The notes under the pieces are model-generated. The model had not been told where the DNA came from. It made no database searches and saw only the letters and a list, made by a program, of their open reading frames with translations. A stretch of 64,000 nt of DNA from Schlesneria sphaerica (GTDB lineage: Bacteria > Planctomycetota > Planctomycetia > Planctomycetales > Planctomycetaceae): positions 2,356,001 through 2,420,000 of the forward strand of contig NZ_CP172346.1 of assembly GCF_044336245.1 (NCBI RefSeq). Direction: 5' to 3'. The position numbers were made by a program, and so were the translations under genes. This document shows, one piece after another, positions 26,592 through 34,833 of the stretch (the stretch's first letter is position 1; each line of letters starts with the position of its first letter).

Positions 26592-27200
26592 CTACTTACG
26601 TCCAAGACCGTCGTAGCTTGCCTTCTCGGTCACGACTTTATCCATGAACACGTCGTGCTCCTGCATCGGAATTTCATCGAACATCTGGCATTCGAATGCC
26701 AGCGCGACCAGTGGCGTGTCAGGACGAGCGTGTTCGAGCAACTTGTCGTAATAACCTTTCCCGTGACCGGTTCTCCCGCCACGACGATCGAAAGCCACTC
26801 CCGGCACGATGATCAGGTCGATGTCTTTGACATCAACTTTCTTTGACGAAACAGAACGAAGCTCTTCCTTCGGCTCTAGAATCTTGTACATGCCGATCGC
26901 CAGTTCGTCATAATTTTCCAGATGGAATAATTCGAGTTCACCGTCAACGCAGTAGGGGACAACGATTTTTTTTCCGCTGGAGAGTGCATTGACGAGGTCG
27001 TTACGCGTGCGAACTTCACTGCGAACATCGATATAGAACAACACCGTCTGCGCGTTCTTGTATTCAGGCAAACTCATGCACCGTGCGACAATCTCACGGC
27101 TCAGTTCATCTTTGTTCTCCTGAGCGTTTCGATTGGCATGGGCCTGTTCGCGAATCTGTTGTTTTTTGTTAGAAAGCTCTTCGGATTGTTCTGCGGCCAT
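26592..27200 (-). CDS. 5-formyltetrahydrofolate cyclo-ligase
   Basis: The 202-residue cytoplasmic enzyme (MTHFS family) converts 5-formyl-THF to 5,10-methenyl-THF with ATP. Motifs in order are an N-terminal KKQQIREQAH helix, VLFYIDVRSEVRT, KKIVVPYC, and the C-terminal LIIVPGVAFDRRGGRTGHGKGYYDKLL containing the nucleotide/folate-binding loop. The last motif is split here by only a short spacer, as in the family. The ATG at 27200 is the first in frame. Its position directly upstream of fhcD links folate-bound and H4MPT-bound C1 metabolism, an inference from gene order. Confidence 0.93.
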   Translation of the reverse strand: MAAEQSEELSNKKQQIREQAHANRNAQENKDELSREIVARCMSLPEYKNAQTVLFYIDVRSEVRTRNDLVNALSSGKKIVVPYCVDGELELFHLENYDELAIGMYKILEPKEELRSVSSKKVDVKDIDLIIVPGVAFDRRGGRTGHGKGYYDKLLEHARPDTPLVALAFECQMFDEIPMQEHDVFMDKVVTEKASYDGLGRK

Positions 27201-27820
27201 CGGTCTGTGTGGCTCCTGTTAACGGCTATGCAATACGGCTCAATCACCCTGCGTGACCTTGCTCGTGAATCGTTGGCAGCAGGGAGCGCCTCCCGATGGC
27301 AATCCTCTTGGAAATCCGAAGCACCGCCCCGGATCGAGAAGCACCACTGTGTGCCGCTGCCCGTAAACCAAGAACCGATCGCTTGCGCTCGCGGCTCGCA
27401 AATTCAGTCGGCTCCGCCGTCGGAAGCTCACCTGAATACACACGCGAAGAATCATCCAAACAGATGTTCTACCGTCGATGTGAAAGCCGAGCTCCATCGC
27501 ACGCTACGATGGAGGAAGAATAACAATCGCGGAGCCTGCGACCAAACGAGTGCCGCGGTTTTGAGAAGTGCCGGTCGGTTTTCGTGAATCAAGACTCGAA
27601 CGACCCCACTCACATCACCAACCACTGATATGACATTCAAACAGGGACGATCGTCCCACAGGATGTCGATGTTTCGAAAGATCCACTGAACATGCATCCC
27701 GTCAGCGATTGCCTGCACCGAACTGAAGTTCCCCCGATCGATGCGATATACTATCGCTCTCTCAGGAAACGGCCGAGCCGCTGTTTACCGAGCTGAATCC
27801 CTCGAACTGCAGAAGCCCGC
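27201..27820. other. Intergenic region between divergent genes, no gene recognised
   Basis: This 620-bp stretch lies between the cyclo-ligase gene (minus) and the UvrA-like gene (plus). It holds several short open frames on both strands, none with a family signature. No tRNA or clear RNA gene is visible. Promoters for both flanking genes must be here, but I cannot place them. Confidence 0.4.
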
Positions 27821-30529
27821 ATGCAACACCCACTTGAGAGTTCCCCCTTCCCGCCTCATTCCACGATCCAGATCGTGGGCGCCCGGACGCACAATTTGCG
27901 TAACCTCAATGTGGAGATTCCCACCGGAAAATTGACGGTGATCACCGGGGTCAGCGGGAGTGGAAAGAGCTCGCTTGCATTCGACACGATCTTCGCCGAA
28001 GGACGGCGAAGATATCTGTCGTCGGTTTCGTCAAATTCACGCACCCTCCTGCAGGAGACCGAGCGACCTGACGTCGACTTCATCGAAGGACTGCCTCCGG
28101 TCTTATCGGTATCGCAGCAGATGTCGGGGGCAAGACGACGCTCGACAGTCGCAACGGCCTCTGACATTTATGACTATCTCCGCATTCTTTACGCCCGCGT
28201 CGGCAAGCTCCACTGTCCGCAATGTGGTCAACGTGTCGTGGCGCAATCGAGGACCGAAATCGTCAATCGAATTACACAGAGCCTCGAGCGTCAGAAAGTT
28301 ATGGTTCTATCTCCGATCGTGCGGGATCAGTCCGGAGCACACGCCGACGTTTTCTCGCGTATCGTGAAGGATGGGTACGTCCGGGCCAGGGTCGATGGTG
28401 TACTCGTCGACGCTGCGACTCCACCAGCTCTGGAAAAAGCGGGACCACACGATATTGACATTGTGATTGACCGTCTGATCCTGAAACGGGGTGTCGAGTC
28501 TCGACTGGAAGAATCCGTCGATCTTGCCCTTCAACTGGGCCACGGACAATGTGTCATCTCGGAAGAGATCGACGGCCAATGGCATGACCGGCTTTATAGC
28601 AACTACCTTGCCTGCCCCGGATGCGATCTCAGTTTTCCTCCTGTTGAATCACGCTCATTCAGTTTCAACAGTCACGCCGGCGCCTGCTCGACCTGCCACG
28701 GACTTGGCGAACTCACCCACCTTTCAGAGACTTCAGACGAATCGACAATTCCGGAGGGGAACCAACTTCCACTCCAGAACGTTCCGGCATCGTGCGATCG
28801 AGCCGAGTCAAAACAGAAGCGGAAACTCCACCCTTTCCGTTCCAAACGTGAAACCGAAGCCAGACGCACATGCGATGCCTGCCTGGGGACTCGTCTGGGG
28901 GCCCTTCCTCGAGCAGTCCATATCGACGGGATCAACATCGCACAATTCTGTTCGATGGTGCCAGAACGGGCCCTCGAACAAATCCAGAGCTGGCACCACC
29001 GTTTCGCCCAGACTCCCAGTGATACGCAAAGCTCATCTGCTGAAACCGTCACGGAAGCGGAGCGACTGGCGGCCCGACATATTCTTCCGGAAATCGAATC
29101 GAGACTGACATTTTTGCTCGAAGTGGGGCTCGGATATCTGACGCTCGACCGAGGTTGCGAAACCCTTTCGGCAGGTGAGTTGCAACGGACCCGATTGGCA
29201 GCATGCCTTGGAAGTGAGTTGAACGGCGTCTGCTATATCCTGGACGAACCGACGGCCGGCCTGCACAGCAGCGACACAAAGCGGTTAATGAAATCACTAC
29301 TGACGCTGCGCGATGCTGGCAACACAGTCGTGCTGGTTGAACACGACCTGGAAGTCGTTCGCACCGCGGACTATGTAATCGATCTGGGACCGGGTGCGGG
29401 ATCACTGGGAGGACAACTTCTCGCCGCAGGAAGTCCCGACGACATACTCCGGATCCCTGGATCAATCACCGGCCAATTTCTGCGTGCACGAACAGAAATT
29501 TCCGCAAAATCAACACGTCAGAAGTCCAAGTCCGGCCCAGAGAATGAGGCAAAGGATGCATTCACGCCACTCATCCGGCTCGAAGGGGCATCGCTGCATA
29601 ACCTGAAAGACGTCACCGTCGAAATTCCTTTAACAAAAATCGTCAGCGTTACAGGCGTCAGTGGTTCAGGCAAGTCGTCTCTCATAATGCAGACCCTGGT
29701 TCCTGCAATCCGCCAATCACTCGGTGAGCGTAACATCACGGCTGTCCCCTATCGCAAGCTGGAGGGTGTCGATCAACTCACGCGGCTGGTTCGCATCGAT
29801 CAGTCGCCTCTTGGTCGATCCTCCCGATCAACACCCGCCACCTATTCCGGATTGTGGGACGAAGTTCGCTGGGTCTTCGCGAGGACGAAAGAATCGAGGC
29901 GACTGGGATTCACTTCGCGAAACTTCAGTCTGACAGTGCCGGCAGCCCGCTGTCGCGTCTGCCATGGACGAGGCGAGACTCCCATTGATGAAAAGCAGTT
30001 CTCGGACTGGAGGGTTCGCTGCCCCGAATGTCATGGTCGACGATTTTCACCAGCATCGTTATCGATCCTTTACCGAGGACGATCTGTCGCTGACGTGCTG
30101 GAAATGAGCCTCGATGAAGCCGCGAAATTCTTCGAAAACTTTCCCCGACTGGCACAGTCCCTGACGGTGTTCAATGAACTTGGCCTCGGGTATCTCAAAC
30201 TTGGACAGTCAGCGGCAACACTGTCGGGCGGAGAAGCACAGCGGGTCAAACTCGGAACGGAACTGGCGAAATCCAATGCGATGAGCGGCCACACTCTTTT
30301 CGTCCTGGATGAGCCCACGTCGGGACTCCACGCCGCCGATATCCAGCAACTGCTCCACGTTCTCAGAAGGCTCGTGTCCGAAGGACATTCCGTCCTGGTG
30401 ATCGAGCACAACCTCGAAGTCATCTCCCATTCCGACTGGCAAATTGATGTCGGCCCGCTGGCGGGACCCGAAGGCGGAACGATCACTTACGCTGGACTAC
30501 CAAACGCGTATTACGCCAGCGCACACTAA
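27821..30529 (+). CDS. UvrA paralogue (excinuclease ABC subunit A-like ATPase)
   Basis: The 902-residue protein has the UvrA layout: Walker A GVSGSGKSS at 43-51, a UvrB-binding-type segment, zinc site CPGC-x20-CSTC, first signature LSAGELQRTRL, Walker B YILDEPTAGLH, then a second half with GVSGSGKSS, zinc site CRVC-x19-CPEC, signature LSGGEAQRVKL and FVLDEPTSGLH. The first signature has LSAGE instead of LSGGE. The insertion between the first zinc site and the first signature is divergent and shorter than in UvrA, and the total is shorter than the usual 940. It is probably a second UvrA-like protein, for damage recognition or drug resistance. No uvrB or uvrC is nearby. Confidence 0.88.
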   Translation: MQHPLESSPFPPHSTIQIVGARTHNLRNLNVEIPTGKLTVITGVSGSGKSSLAFDTIFAEGRRRYLSSVSSNSRTLLQETERPDVDFIEGLPPVLSVSQQMSGARRRSTVATASDIYDYLRILYARVGKLHCPQCGQRVVAQSRTEIVNRITQSLERQKVMVLSPIVRDQSGAHADVFSRIVKDGYVRARVDGVLVDAATPPALEKAGPHDIDIVIDRLILKRGVESRLEESVDLALQLGHGQCVISEEIDGQWHDRLYSNYLACPGCDLSFPPVESRSFSFNSHAGACSTCHGLGELTHLSETSDESTIPEGNQLPLQNVPASCDRAESKQKRKLHPFRSKRETEARRTCDACLGTRLGALPRAVHIDGINIAQFCSMVPERALEQIQSWHHRFAQTPSDTQSSSAETVTEAERLAARHILPEIESRLTFLLEVGLGYLTLDRGCETLSAGELQRTRLAACLGSELNGVCYILDEPTAGLHSSDTKRLMKSLLTLRDAGNTVVLVEHDLEVVRTADYVIDLGPGAGSLGGQLLAAGSPDDILRIPGSITGQFLRARTEISAKSTRQKSKSGPENEAKDAFTPLIRLEGASLHNLKDVTVEIPLTKIVSVTGVSGSGKSSLIMQTLVPAIRQSLGERNITAVPYRKLEGVDQLTRLVRIDQSPLGRSSRSTPATYSGLWDEVRWVFARTKESRRLGFTSRNFSLTVPAARCRVCHGRGETPIDEKQFSDWRVRCPECHGRRFSPASLSILYRGRSVADVLEMSLDEAAKFFENFPRLAQSLTVFNELGLGYLKLGQSAATLSGGEAQRVKLGTELAKSNAMSGHTLFVLDEPTSGLHAADIQQLLHVLRRLVSEGHSVLVIEHNLEVISHSDWQIDVGPLAGPEGGTITYAGLPNAYYASAH

Positions 30530-31039
30530 TCTTATCAATCACTTCTGAAGCCTGGGTTGGTAACATGAATCTGAGCTCATGAAGTCCTCTACAGTCACCA
30601 TCTGTCCAGATCATTAAAAGAGACAAACCGATAGTATGGATGAGTCATCTTACCACGCTCACATGTAAACGGTTGTTTCTTACCATTATGTACACGCCGC
30701 TAAATTCCTCACGATGGAGATGACGCATTCAATGACGTACTTGAGTCAATCCGTCTGGGCAATTCGATGAGTCAATCGCGACCTACCGCGGCCTCTCCTT
30801 GCGCATTGGTGGTTTCTTTAATTCGGGAATAATCAATGACAGCGAATCGGAGTAAATCGTTTAGATGTCTCACTTTGGGCGACCGCTTCTTCCTGTGACC
30901 ATCGGTTTCTTGACTGCGGTCGCTTCCTGACACTTGTCAATCAGTTAGTCTGTGACAATCATCTGCCCCGTTTTCGACTCGGTCAGACGGACTTGTCTGA
31001 CAGGAGCCTTGCCTTCTGCTTTCTTGATGGAAATTTACG
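30530..31039. other. Intergenic region, AT-richer, no gene recognised
   Basis: This 510-bp stretch between the UvrA-like gene and the esterase-like gene is richer in A and T than its surroundings. No open frame with family features is visible. It holds the palindrome at 30982-31001. Confidence 0.4.
30982..31001. promoter_or_regulatory. Palindrome GTCAGAC-N6-GTCTGAC, possible operator
   Basis: Perfect 7-bp arms separated by 6 bases lie 39 bp before the start codon of the esterase-like gene. The shape suits a dimeric regulator. No known site was matched. Confidence 0.35.
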
Positions 31040-32242
31040 ATGTTGAATCAACGCTACTGCTGGGGACTGATCGCCAGTCTGATGGCGAACCTCATTGCTG
31101 GCACGCATTGCCAGGCCCAATCGATTTCTCTTGTTGGTCGGGCCAGCCTCTCCCCCACCGCGACGGATCTCTCAGGGGAAACGGCCTTGCAGGAGGACGG
31201 AACACCCCAGAATCAACTCGGTGGACTCGGTTCGGGAATTGCCTGGCTGGGAACTGGCGATCGCTATGTGATGATCCCTGACCGGGGACCTGGTGACGGC
31301 GCCACGTCTTACCGCTGCCGCTTCCAGGTTGTCGAAATTCCCGTAGACCCTGCTGCCAGTGAACCGGTGAAAGTTCGGCTGGTGGGAACACATTTCCTCA
31401 CCAACGACAAGGGTGTGAACTACGTCGGCCGATCAACTCAATTCAACACGTCTCAACCCTCAAACAGCCTGCGCATGGACCCCGAAGGAATCCGGGCCAC
31501 AAAGTCAGGGAGCTACTTCATTGCGGACGAGTACGGTCCGTCAGTTCGCCACTTCGACGGCTCGGGCAAACTGATCCAGGTGCTGCCGACACCGAAAAAA
31601 TACGAGATCCAATTCCCCAGCGGTTCGCCCGAACAAGAACTCCCTCCTCGAAATTTGTCAGGCCGCCAGGCCAACCGAGGGTGGGAAGGCCTTGCCCTCA
31701 GCGGTGACGATCGAAAGTTGTTCGCCATTCTCCAAAGCCCGCTCATTCAGGACGGTGGGCTCAATGCACAGAACAAGCGTGTGGGAACGAACGTCCGGAT
31801 TTGGGAACACGACCTTGTCACCAGCAAATCCCGCGAGTTCCTGTACCAACTCGAAGACAAATCACACGGTTGCAGTGAAATTGAGTGGGTGTCGCCAAAC
31901 CGCCTGCTGGTCATCGAACGAGATGGAAAGCCTGGATCCGAGGCGAAAGCAAAGCGTGTTTATGACATTGACCTGACTCACGCGACCGACATCAGCTCAC
32001 TCGAAAAACTCCCCTCAACCGGAATTCCAGCGGGCGTACAACCGGTTGCCAAACGACTGTTCCTCGACCTGCTGGCACCCGAACTGGGACTGGCTGGAGA
32101 CCAATTCCCCGAAAAAATCGAAGGAATTGCACTGGGACCAGTGCTGCCTGATGGCAGACGCGTTGTCGTCATTGCCAGCGACAATGATTTCAAGAAAGAC
32201 GAACCAACCGAATTCTACGTGTTTGCGACGAAACTGGACTGA
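31040..32242 (+). CDS. Esterase-like activity of phytase family protein, exported
   Basis: The 400-residue protein has a signal peptide (cleavage near GTHCQAQS) and the phytase-like esterase domain (PF13449 type). Typical motifs are ITGL-like openings replaced here by GLGSGIAWLGTGDRYVMIPDRGPG, then DPEGIRATKSGSYFIADEYGPSV, NRGWEGLALSGDDRKLFAILQSPL and a final EKIEGIALGPVLPDGRRVVVIASDN. The fold is a beta propeller. The activity is assumed to be phosphate or carboxyl ester hydrolysis in the periplasm or outside the cell. GGAAA precedes the ATG. It ends in a hairpin and is a single-gene unit. Confidence 0.85.
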   Translation: MLNQRYCWGLIASLMANLIAGTHCQAQSISLVGRASLSPTATDLSGETALQEDGTPQNQLGGLGSGIAWLGTGDRYVMIPDRGPGDGATSYRCRFQVVEIPVDPAASEPVKVRLVGTHFLTNDKGVNYVGRSTQFNTSQPSNSLRMDPEGIRATKSGSYFIADEYGPSVRHFDGSGKLIQVLPTPKKYEIQFPSGSPEQELPPRNLSGRQANRGWEGLALSGDDRKLFAILQSPLIQDGGLNAQNKRVGTNVRIWEHDLVTSKSREFLYQLEDKSHGCSEIEWVSPNRLLVIERDGKPGSEAKAKRVYDIDLTHATDISSLEKLPSTGIPAGVQPVAKRLFLDLLAPELGLAGDQFPEKIEGIALGPVLPDGRRVVVIASDNDFKKDEPTEFYVFATKLD

Positions 32243-32338
32243 ATCCCTGCTATTCTGACGAATTTGCGCGACCATCAATCCCAATATCCTGATGACGCGC
32301 AAAGCAATCTCACTCGCAAGCACCGAAATCTGTAACCT

Positions 32339-32372
32339 GAGCCCCCTGCCGGAAGTGACCGGAAGGGGGCTC
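32339..32372 (+). terminator. Terminator-like hairpin of the esterase-like gene
   Basis: GAGCCCCCT (32339-32347) pairs with AGGGGGCTC (32364-32372), with an inner CCGG/CCGG pairing. It lies about 100 bp after the stop codon, and only a weak T-containing stretch follows. Confidence 0.6.
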
Positions 32373-32547
32373 ATTCATTGACGACCTCCGCCCCGTGTCA
32401 GTTTCGTCAAACTTCCTTCCCATGCCCGCGAGACCCAAGCGTTGCGCCAGCCCTCAAGCAATGAAGGCTTGATCACCGTCGCAGGCTCGCCCGATCGGCT
32501 CTCGCCAACACGGAGTTCGATGGCTCTCTTCGCGGCTTATCCGCAAT

Positions 32548-32590
32548 TTCACAGTTTCTTAACAACTTCTTAACAAACCGATCCTAGTAT
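32548..32590 (+). promoter_or_regulatory. Pho-box-like direct repeats with -10 element
   Basis: TTCACA (32548), TTAACA (32559) and TTAACA (32570) lie at an exact 11-bp period, and the last two 8-bp units (CTTAACAA) are identical with a 3-base spacer. A TAGTAT -10-like hexamer follows at 32585, about 9 bases past the box. PhoB-type regulators bind three or fewer 11-bp direct repeats in place of a -35. The regulated genes would be the lipoprotein and DUF1559 genes. Low phosphate control is inferred. Confidence 0.45.
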
Positions 32591-32680
32591 TCCCGGCTCA
32601 ATGGCAGCCCCCGGCGAGTGTGATGATTCGCCGGACCTCCAGATCGATCAAGGTTTATTTGAGGAGCTTGTTCAGAGACG

Positions 32681-33145
32681 ATGTTTCCACGCTTGCAAAG
32701 ACTGATTTCCGCCAGCATCGTGGCTGGAATCTGCGTCGCGAATCTCGGATGTTTCAGCTCGACAGGCGTCAGCGAAGGCATTTACCCCGTTGAGGGAAGT
32801 GTCTTCGTGAACGGCGAACCCGCCGAGTTCGCAAACGTCCTGTTCGTTCCCAAGGATAGTGACGCACAACCCGCTTCCGCGGTCGTTGGCCCAGATGGAG
32901 CTTTCCGCCTGACGACACAACGACAGTTCGACGGAGCAGAGCCAGGTGAGTACACGGTGACGATCTCTTGGGCCAAGCCGCTCAATCCAAATCTTCGCGA
33001 GCCCGACTACGGACCAGAGCTGCTGCCGAAGAAGTACCAGGATCCGAAAAAATCCGACCTGGTCGTGGAAGTCGAGCCAACCAAGAATGTGCTTGAACCG
33101 TTCGAAATCACCGCTACTCCCCCCCGAATGGTTTCCGGGCGATAA
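32681..33145 (+). CDS. Planctomycete lipoprotein with transthyretin-like fold
   Basis: The 154-residue lipoprotein has a signal peptide with lipobox ANLGC and a carboxypeptidase-regulatory/transthyretin-like beta domain (YPVEGSVFVNGEPAEFANVLF, then PGEYTVTISW). It is anchored in a membrane and probably faces the periplasm or the surface. Similar small lipoproteins very often precede DUF1559 genes in planctomycetes, as here, and again at 55831-56355. The role is unknown. It may be controlled by the Pho-box-like element upstream. Confidence 0.8.
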   Translation: MFPRLQRLISASIVAGICVANLGCFSSTGVSEGIYPVEGSVFVNGEPAEFANVLFVPKDSDAQPASAVVGPDGAFRLTTQRQFDGAEPGEYTVTISWAKPLNPNLREPDYGPELLPKKYQDPKKSDLVVEVEPTKNVLEPFEITATPPRMVSGR

Positions 33146-33327
33146 CTGACGCTCCGACACCAAATCTTTCCGAACAAGAGAATTCAGGCGGTAAGTCTGC
33201 GGCCCAACAGATCACGAGGCCCCTAAAGTACTTGCCCCAGTTCGTCGAGTTTGGATGAACTGCACTAGTCCCCGTATTATCTTCCGAATTTACACAATTC
33301 ACCGTTAATCGTTATTGAGGAAATTGA

Positions 33328-34389
33328 ATGTCCCGTCCAGTAACTAAGATTCGTTCGCGAGGTTTCACGCTGATCGAACTTCTCGTAGTGATTGCCATTA
33401 TCGCAGTCTTGATTGCATTGCTTTTGCCCGCCGTCCAGCAAGCTCGCGAAGCAGCTCGCCGCACTCAGTGCAAGAACAATATGAAGCAAATGGGACTAGC
33501 ACTGTTTAACTATGAAAGCACTCACGGTGTATTCCCTCCAGCACGAATTGACCTTGCAGGCCCTCCTGGCCCCGTCATCTTTCAGACAAGCTGGACGACA
33601 ATGTGTCTTCCATTCTTCGATCAGACCCCTCTGTATAACATTTACAATTTCAATGTGAGCTGGGACAATCCAGCTAACATCCCCGCGACGAGCGCCAAGT
33701 TAAGCGTTTTCGTCTGCCCATCTGCCCCGTCGGGACGATCAATTCCCACACCTGACATCATGAACGTCAACTATCCTTGGCCCGCTGCCGGATACGGTGC
33801 TTGTGACTACGGCTCAATGAACTCGGTCCGCCCAGCATTCTTTCTGAGCCATGGCTTGCCAACTCCACCAGTGGGAATGGCTACCAACACGGCGACAATC
33901 AATTCCAGCAATCCTCCCTCACCCACCAAGTACGAGTGGGACGGTGGACTGAAAAAGTTTGCTTCAACCCGCATTTCTGACATCACCGACGGAATGTCAA
34001 ACACGCTGATGGCGGTGGAAGACGCTGGCCGTCCCCAACTTTATCGTGCAGGTCGAGCCACCACGAACGGTGGCATCCCTACCGTCAAGGACGGATGGGG
34101 CTGGGCGGACATTCAGGGTGGTTACAGCCTGGACGGTGCCACCATCGACGGAACGATCACTGGAAAGGCTAGCTGTACTGTGCCAAGCGGCCCATGCAAC
34201 CTCACCACAGCCGCTACCCCCTATGCGATGAATCGAACCAACGACAGCGAAATCTACTCGTTCCACATCGGTGGCAGCCAAGTACTCATGTGCGACGGTT
34301 CGGTCCGATTCCTGAGCGAGAACATCTCTGCCGTGACGCTGGGTGCTCTGTCCACTCGCAACTGCGGTGAAGTTGTTGGCGAGTTCTAA
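33328..34389 (+). CDS. DUF1559 pseudopilin-like secreted protein
   Basis: The 353-residue protein begins with a type IV prepilin-like signal (RGFTLIELLVVIAIIAVLIA), cleaved before Phe13, and the glutamate that aligns pilin subunits is present. The hydrophobic helix is followed by the DUF1559-typical REAARRTQCKNN segment and a C-terminal H-x9-DG motif (HIGGSQVLMCDG). DUF1559 proteins are very abundant in planctomycetes and are thought to be secreted or surface-attached pilin-like proteins. It lies 182 bp after the lipoprotein gene, and a GAGGAAAT ribosome-binding site precedes it. Confidence 0.92.
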   Translation: MSRPVTKIRSRGFTLIELLVVIAIIAVLIALLLPAVQQAREAARRTQCKNNMKQMGLALFNYESTHGVFPPARIDLAGPPGPVIFQTSWTTMCLPFFDQTPLYNIYNFNVSWDNPANIPATSAKLSVFVCPSAPSGRSIPTPDIMNVNYPWPAAGYGACDYGSMNSVRPAFFLSHGLPTPPVGMATNTATINSSNPPSPTKYEWDGGLKKFASTRISDITDGMSNTLMAVEDAGRPQLYRAGRATTNGGIPTVKDGWGWADIQGGYSLDGATIDGTITGKASCTVPSGPCNLTTAATPYAMNRTNDSEIYSFHIGGSQVLMCDGSVRFLSENISAVTLGALSTRNCGEVVGEF

Positions 34390-34476
34390 GATCGCCCTGA
34401 TCTGCCGCATGCAGCCTCAAGAGCTGCGGTGACGAAAAGTCTCATCCAGACATGAGTGTACTGGAACTGAATTCCG

Positions 34477-34513
34477 ACAAGCGGGGGCGAAAGCCTCCGC
34501 TTGTTCGTTTTCA
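34477..34513 (+). terminator. Terminator with GAAA tetraloop
   Basis: A 12-bp stem (34477-34488 with 34493-34504, one G-T pair) is closed by a GAAA tetraloop and followed by TCGTTTTC. It ends the DUF1559 transcription unit. Confidence 0.8.
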
Positions 34514-34679
34514 CCCTCGCCTCCGAATCACTTCGCCCTCCTTCTCTCTTTCCCATCTTCCAGAACGGCACCCGTAAACCGCTGTCGTCAGCGACGCCCT
34601 TCACGGTGCCTCATCGTTCCACTACGCTTCCCATGCCTATAGAAATCTGCTTGCCGATCGGAAACGAACGTCAGGTTTC

Positions 34680-34707
34680 TGTGCAATTGTCTTTGTGCAA
34701 TTGTCTT
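34680..34707. repeat. Perfect 14-bp tandem repeat
   Basis: TGTGCAATTGTCTT occurs twice head to tail (34680-34693 and 34694-34707), about 125 bp before the P450 gene. It contains the palindrome CAATTG and could be a regulator binding site. Confidence 0.8.
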
Positions 34708-34833
34708 AGCGCAGTCCCCATCACCATGCCGACTGCCGTGAGTCAATCATTCGGACGCAAGGGCGGGAATGCGAGAGGGGCGAACAACTCCGCACGGGAC
34801 AGGCATTCGAAGTGACAAGGAGGAATTTGAAAG

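Larger units (their letters stand above)
32243..32680. other. Intergenic region holding a terminator and a Pho-box-like promoter
   Basis: No gene is visible. The first half has the terminator hairpin of the esterase-like gene; the second half holds three 11-bp-spaced TTMACA half-sites followed by a -10-like TAGTAT. Confidence 0.6.
34390..34833. other. Intergenic region with terminator and 14-bp tandem repeat
   Basis: This 440-bp stretch between the DUF1559 gene and the P450 gene has no gene. It holds a GNRA-loop terminator and a 14-bp tandem repeat. Confidence 0.5.

Noticed and set aside
27452..27718. An 88-codon minus-strand frame with a hydrophobic stretch between the cyclo-ligase and UvrA-like genes.
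   Set aside because: No ribosome-binding site, no recognised domain and several competing short frames in the same stretch.
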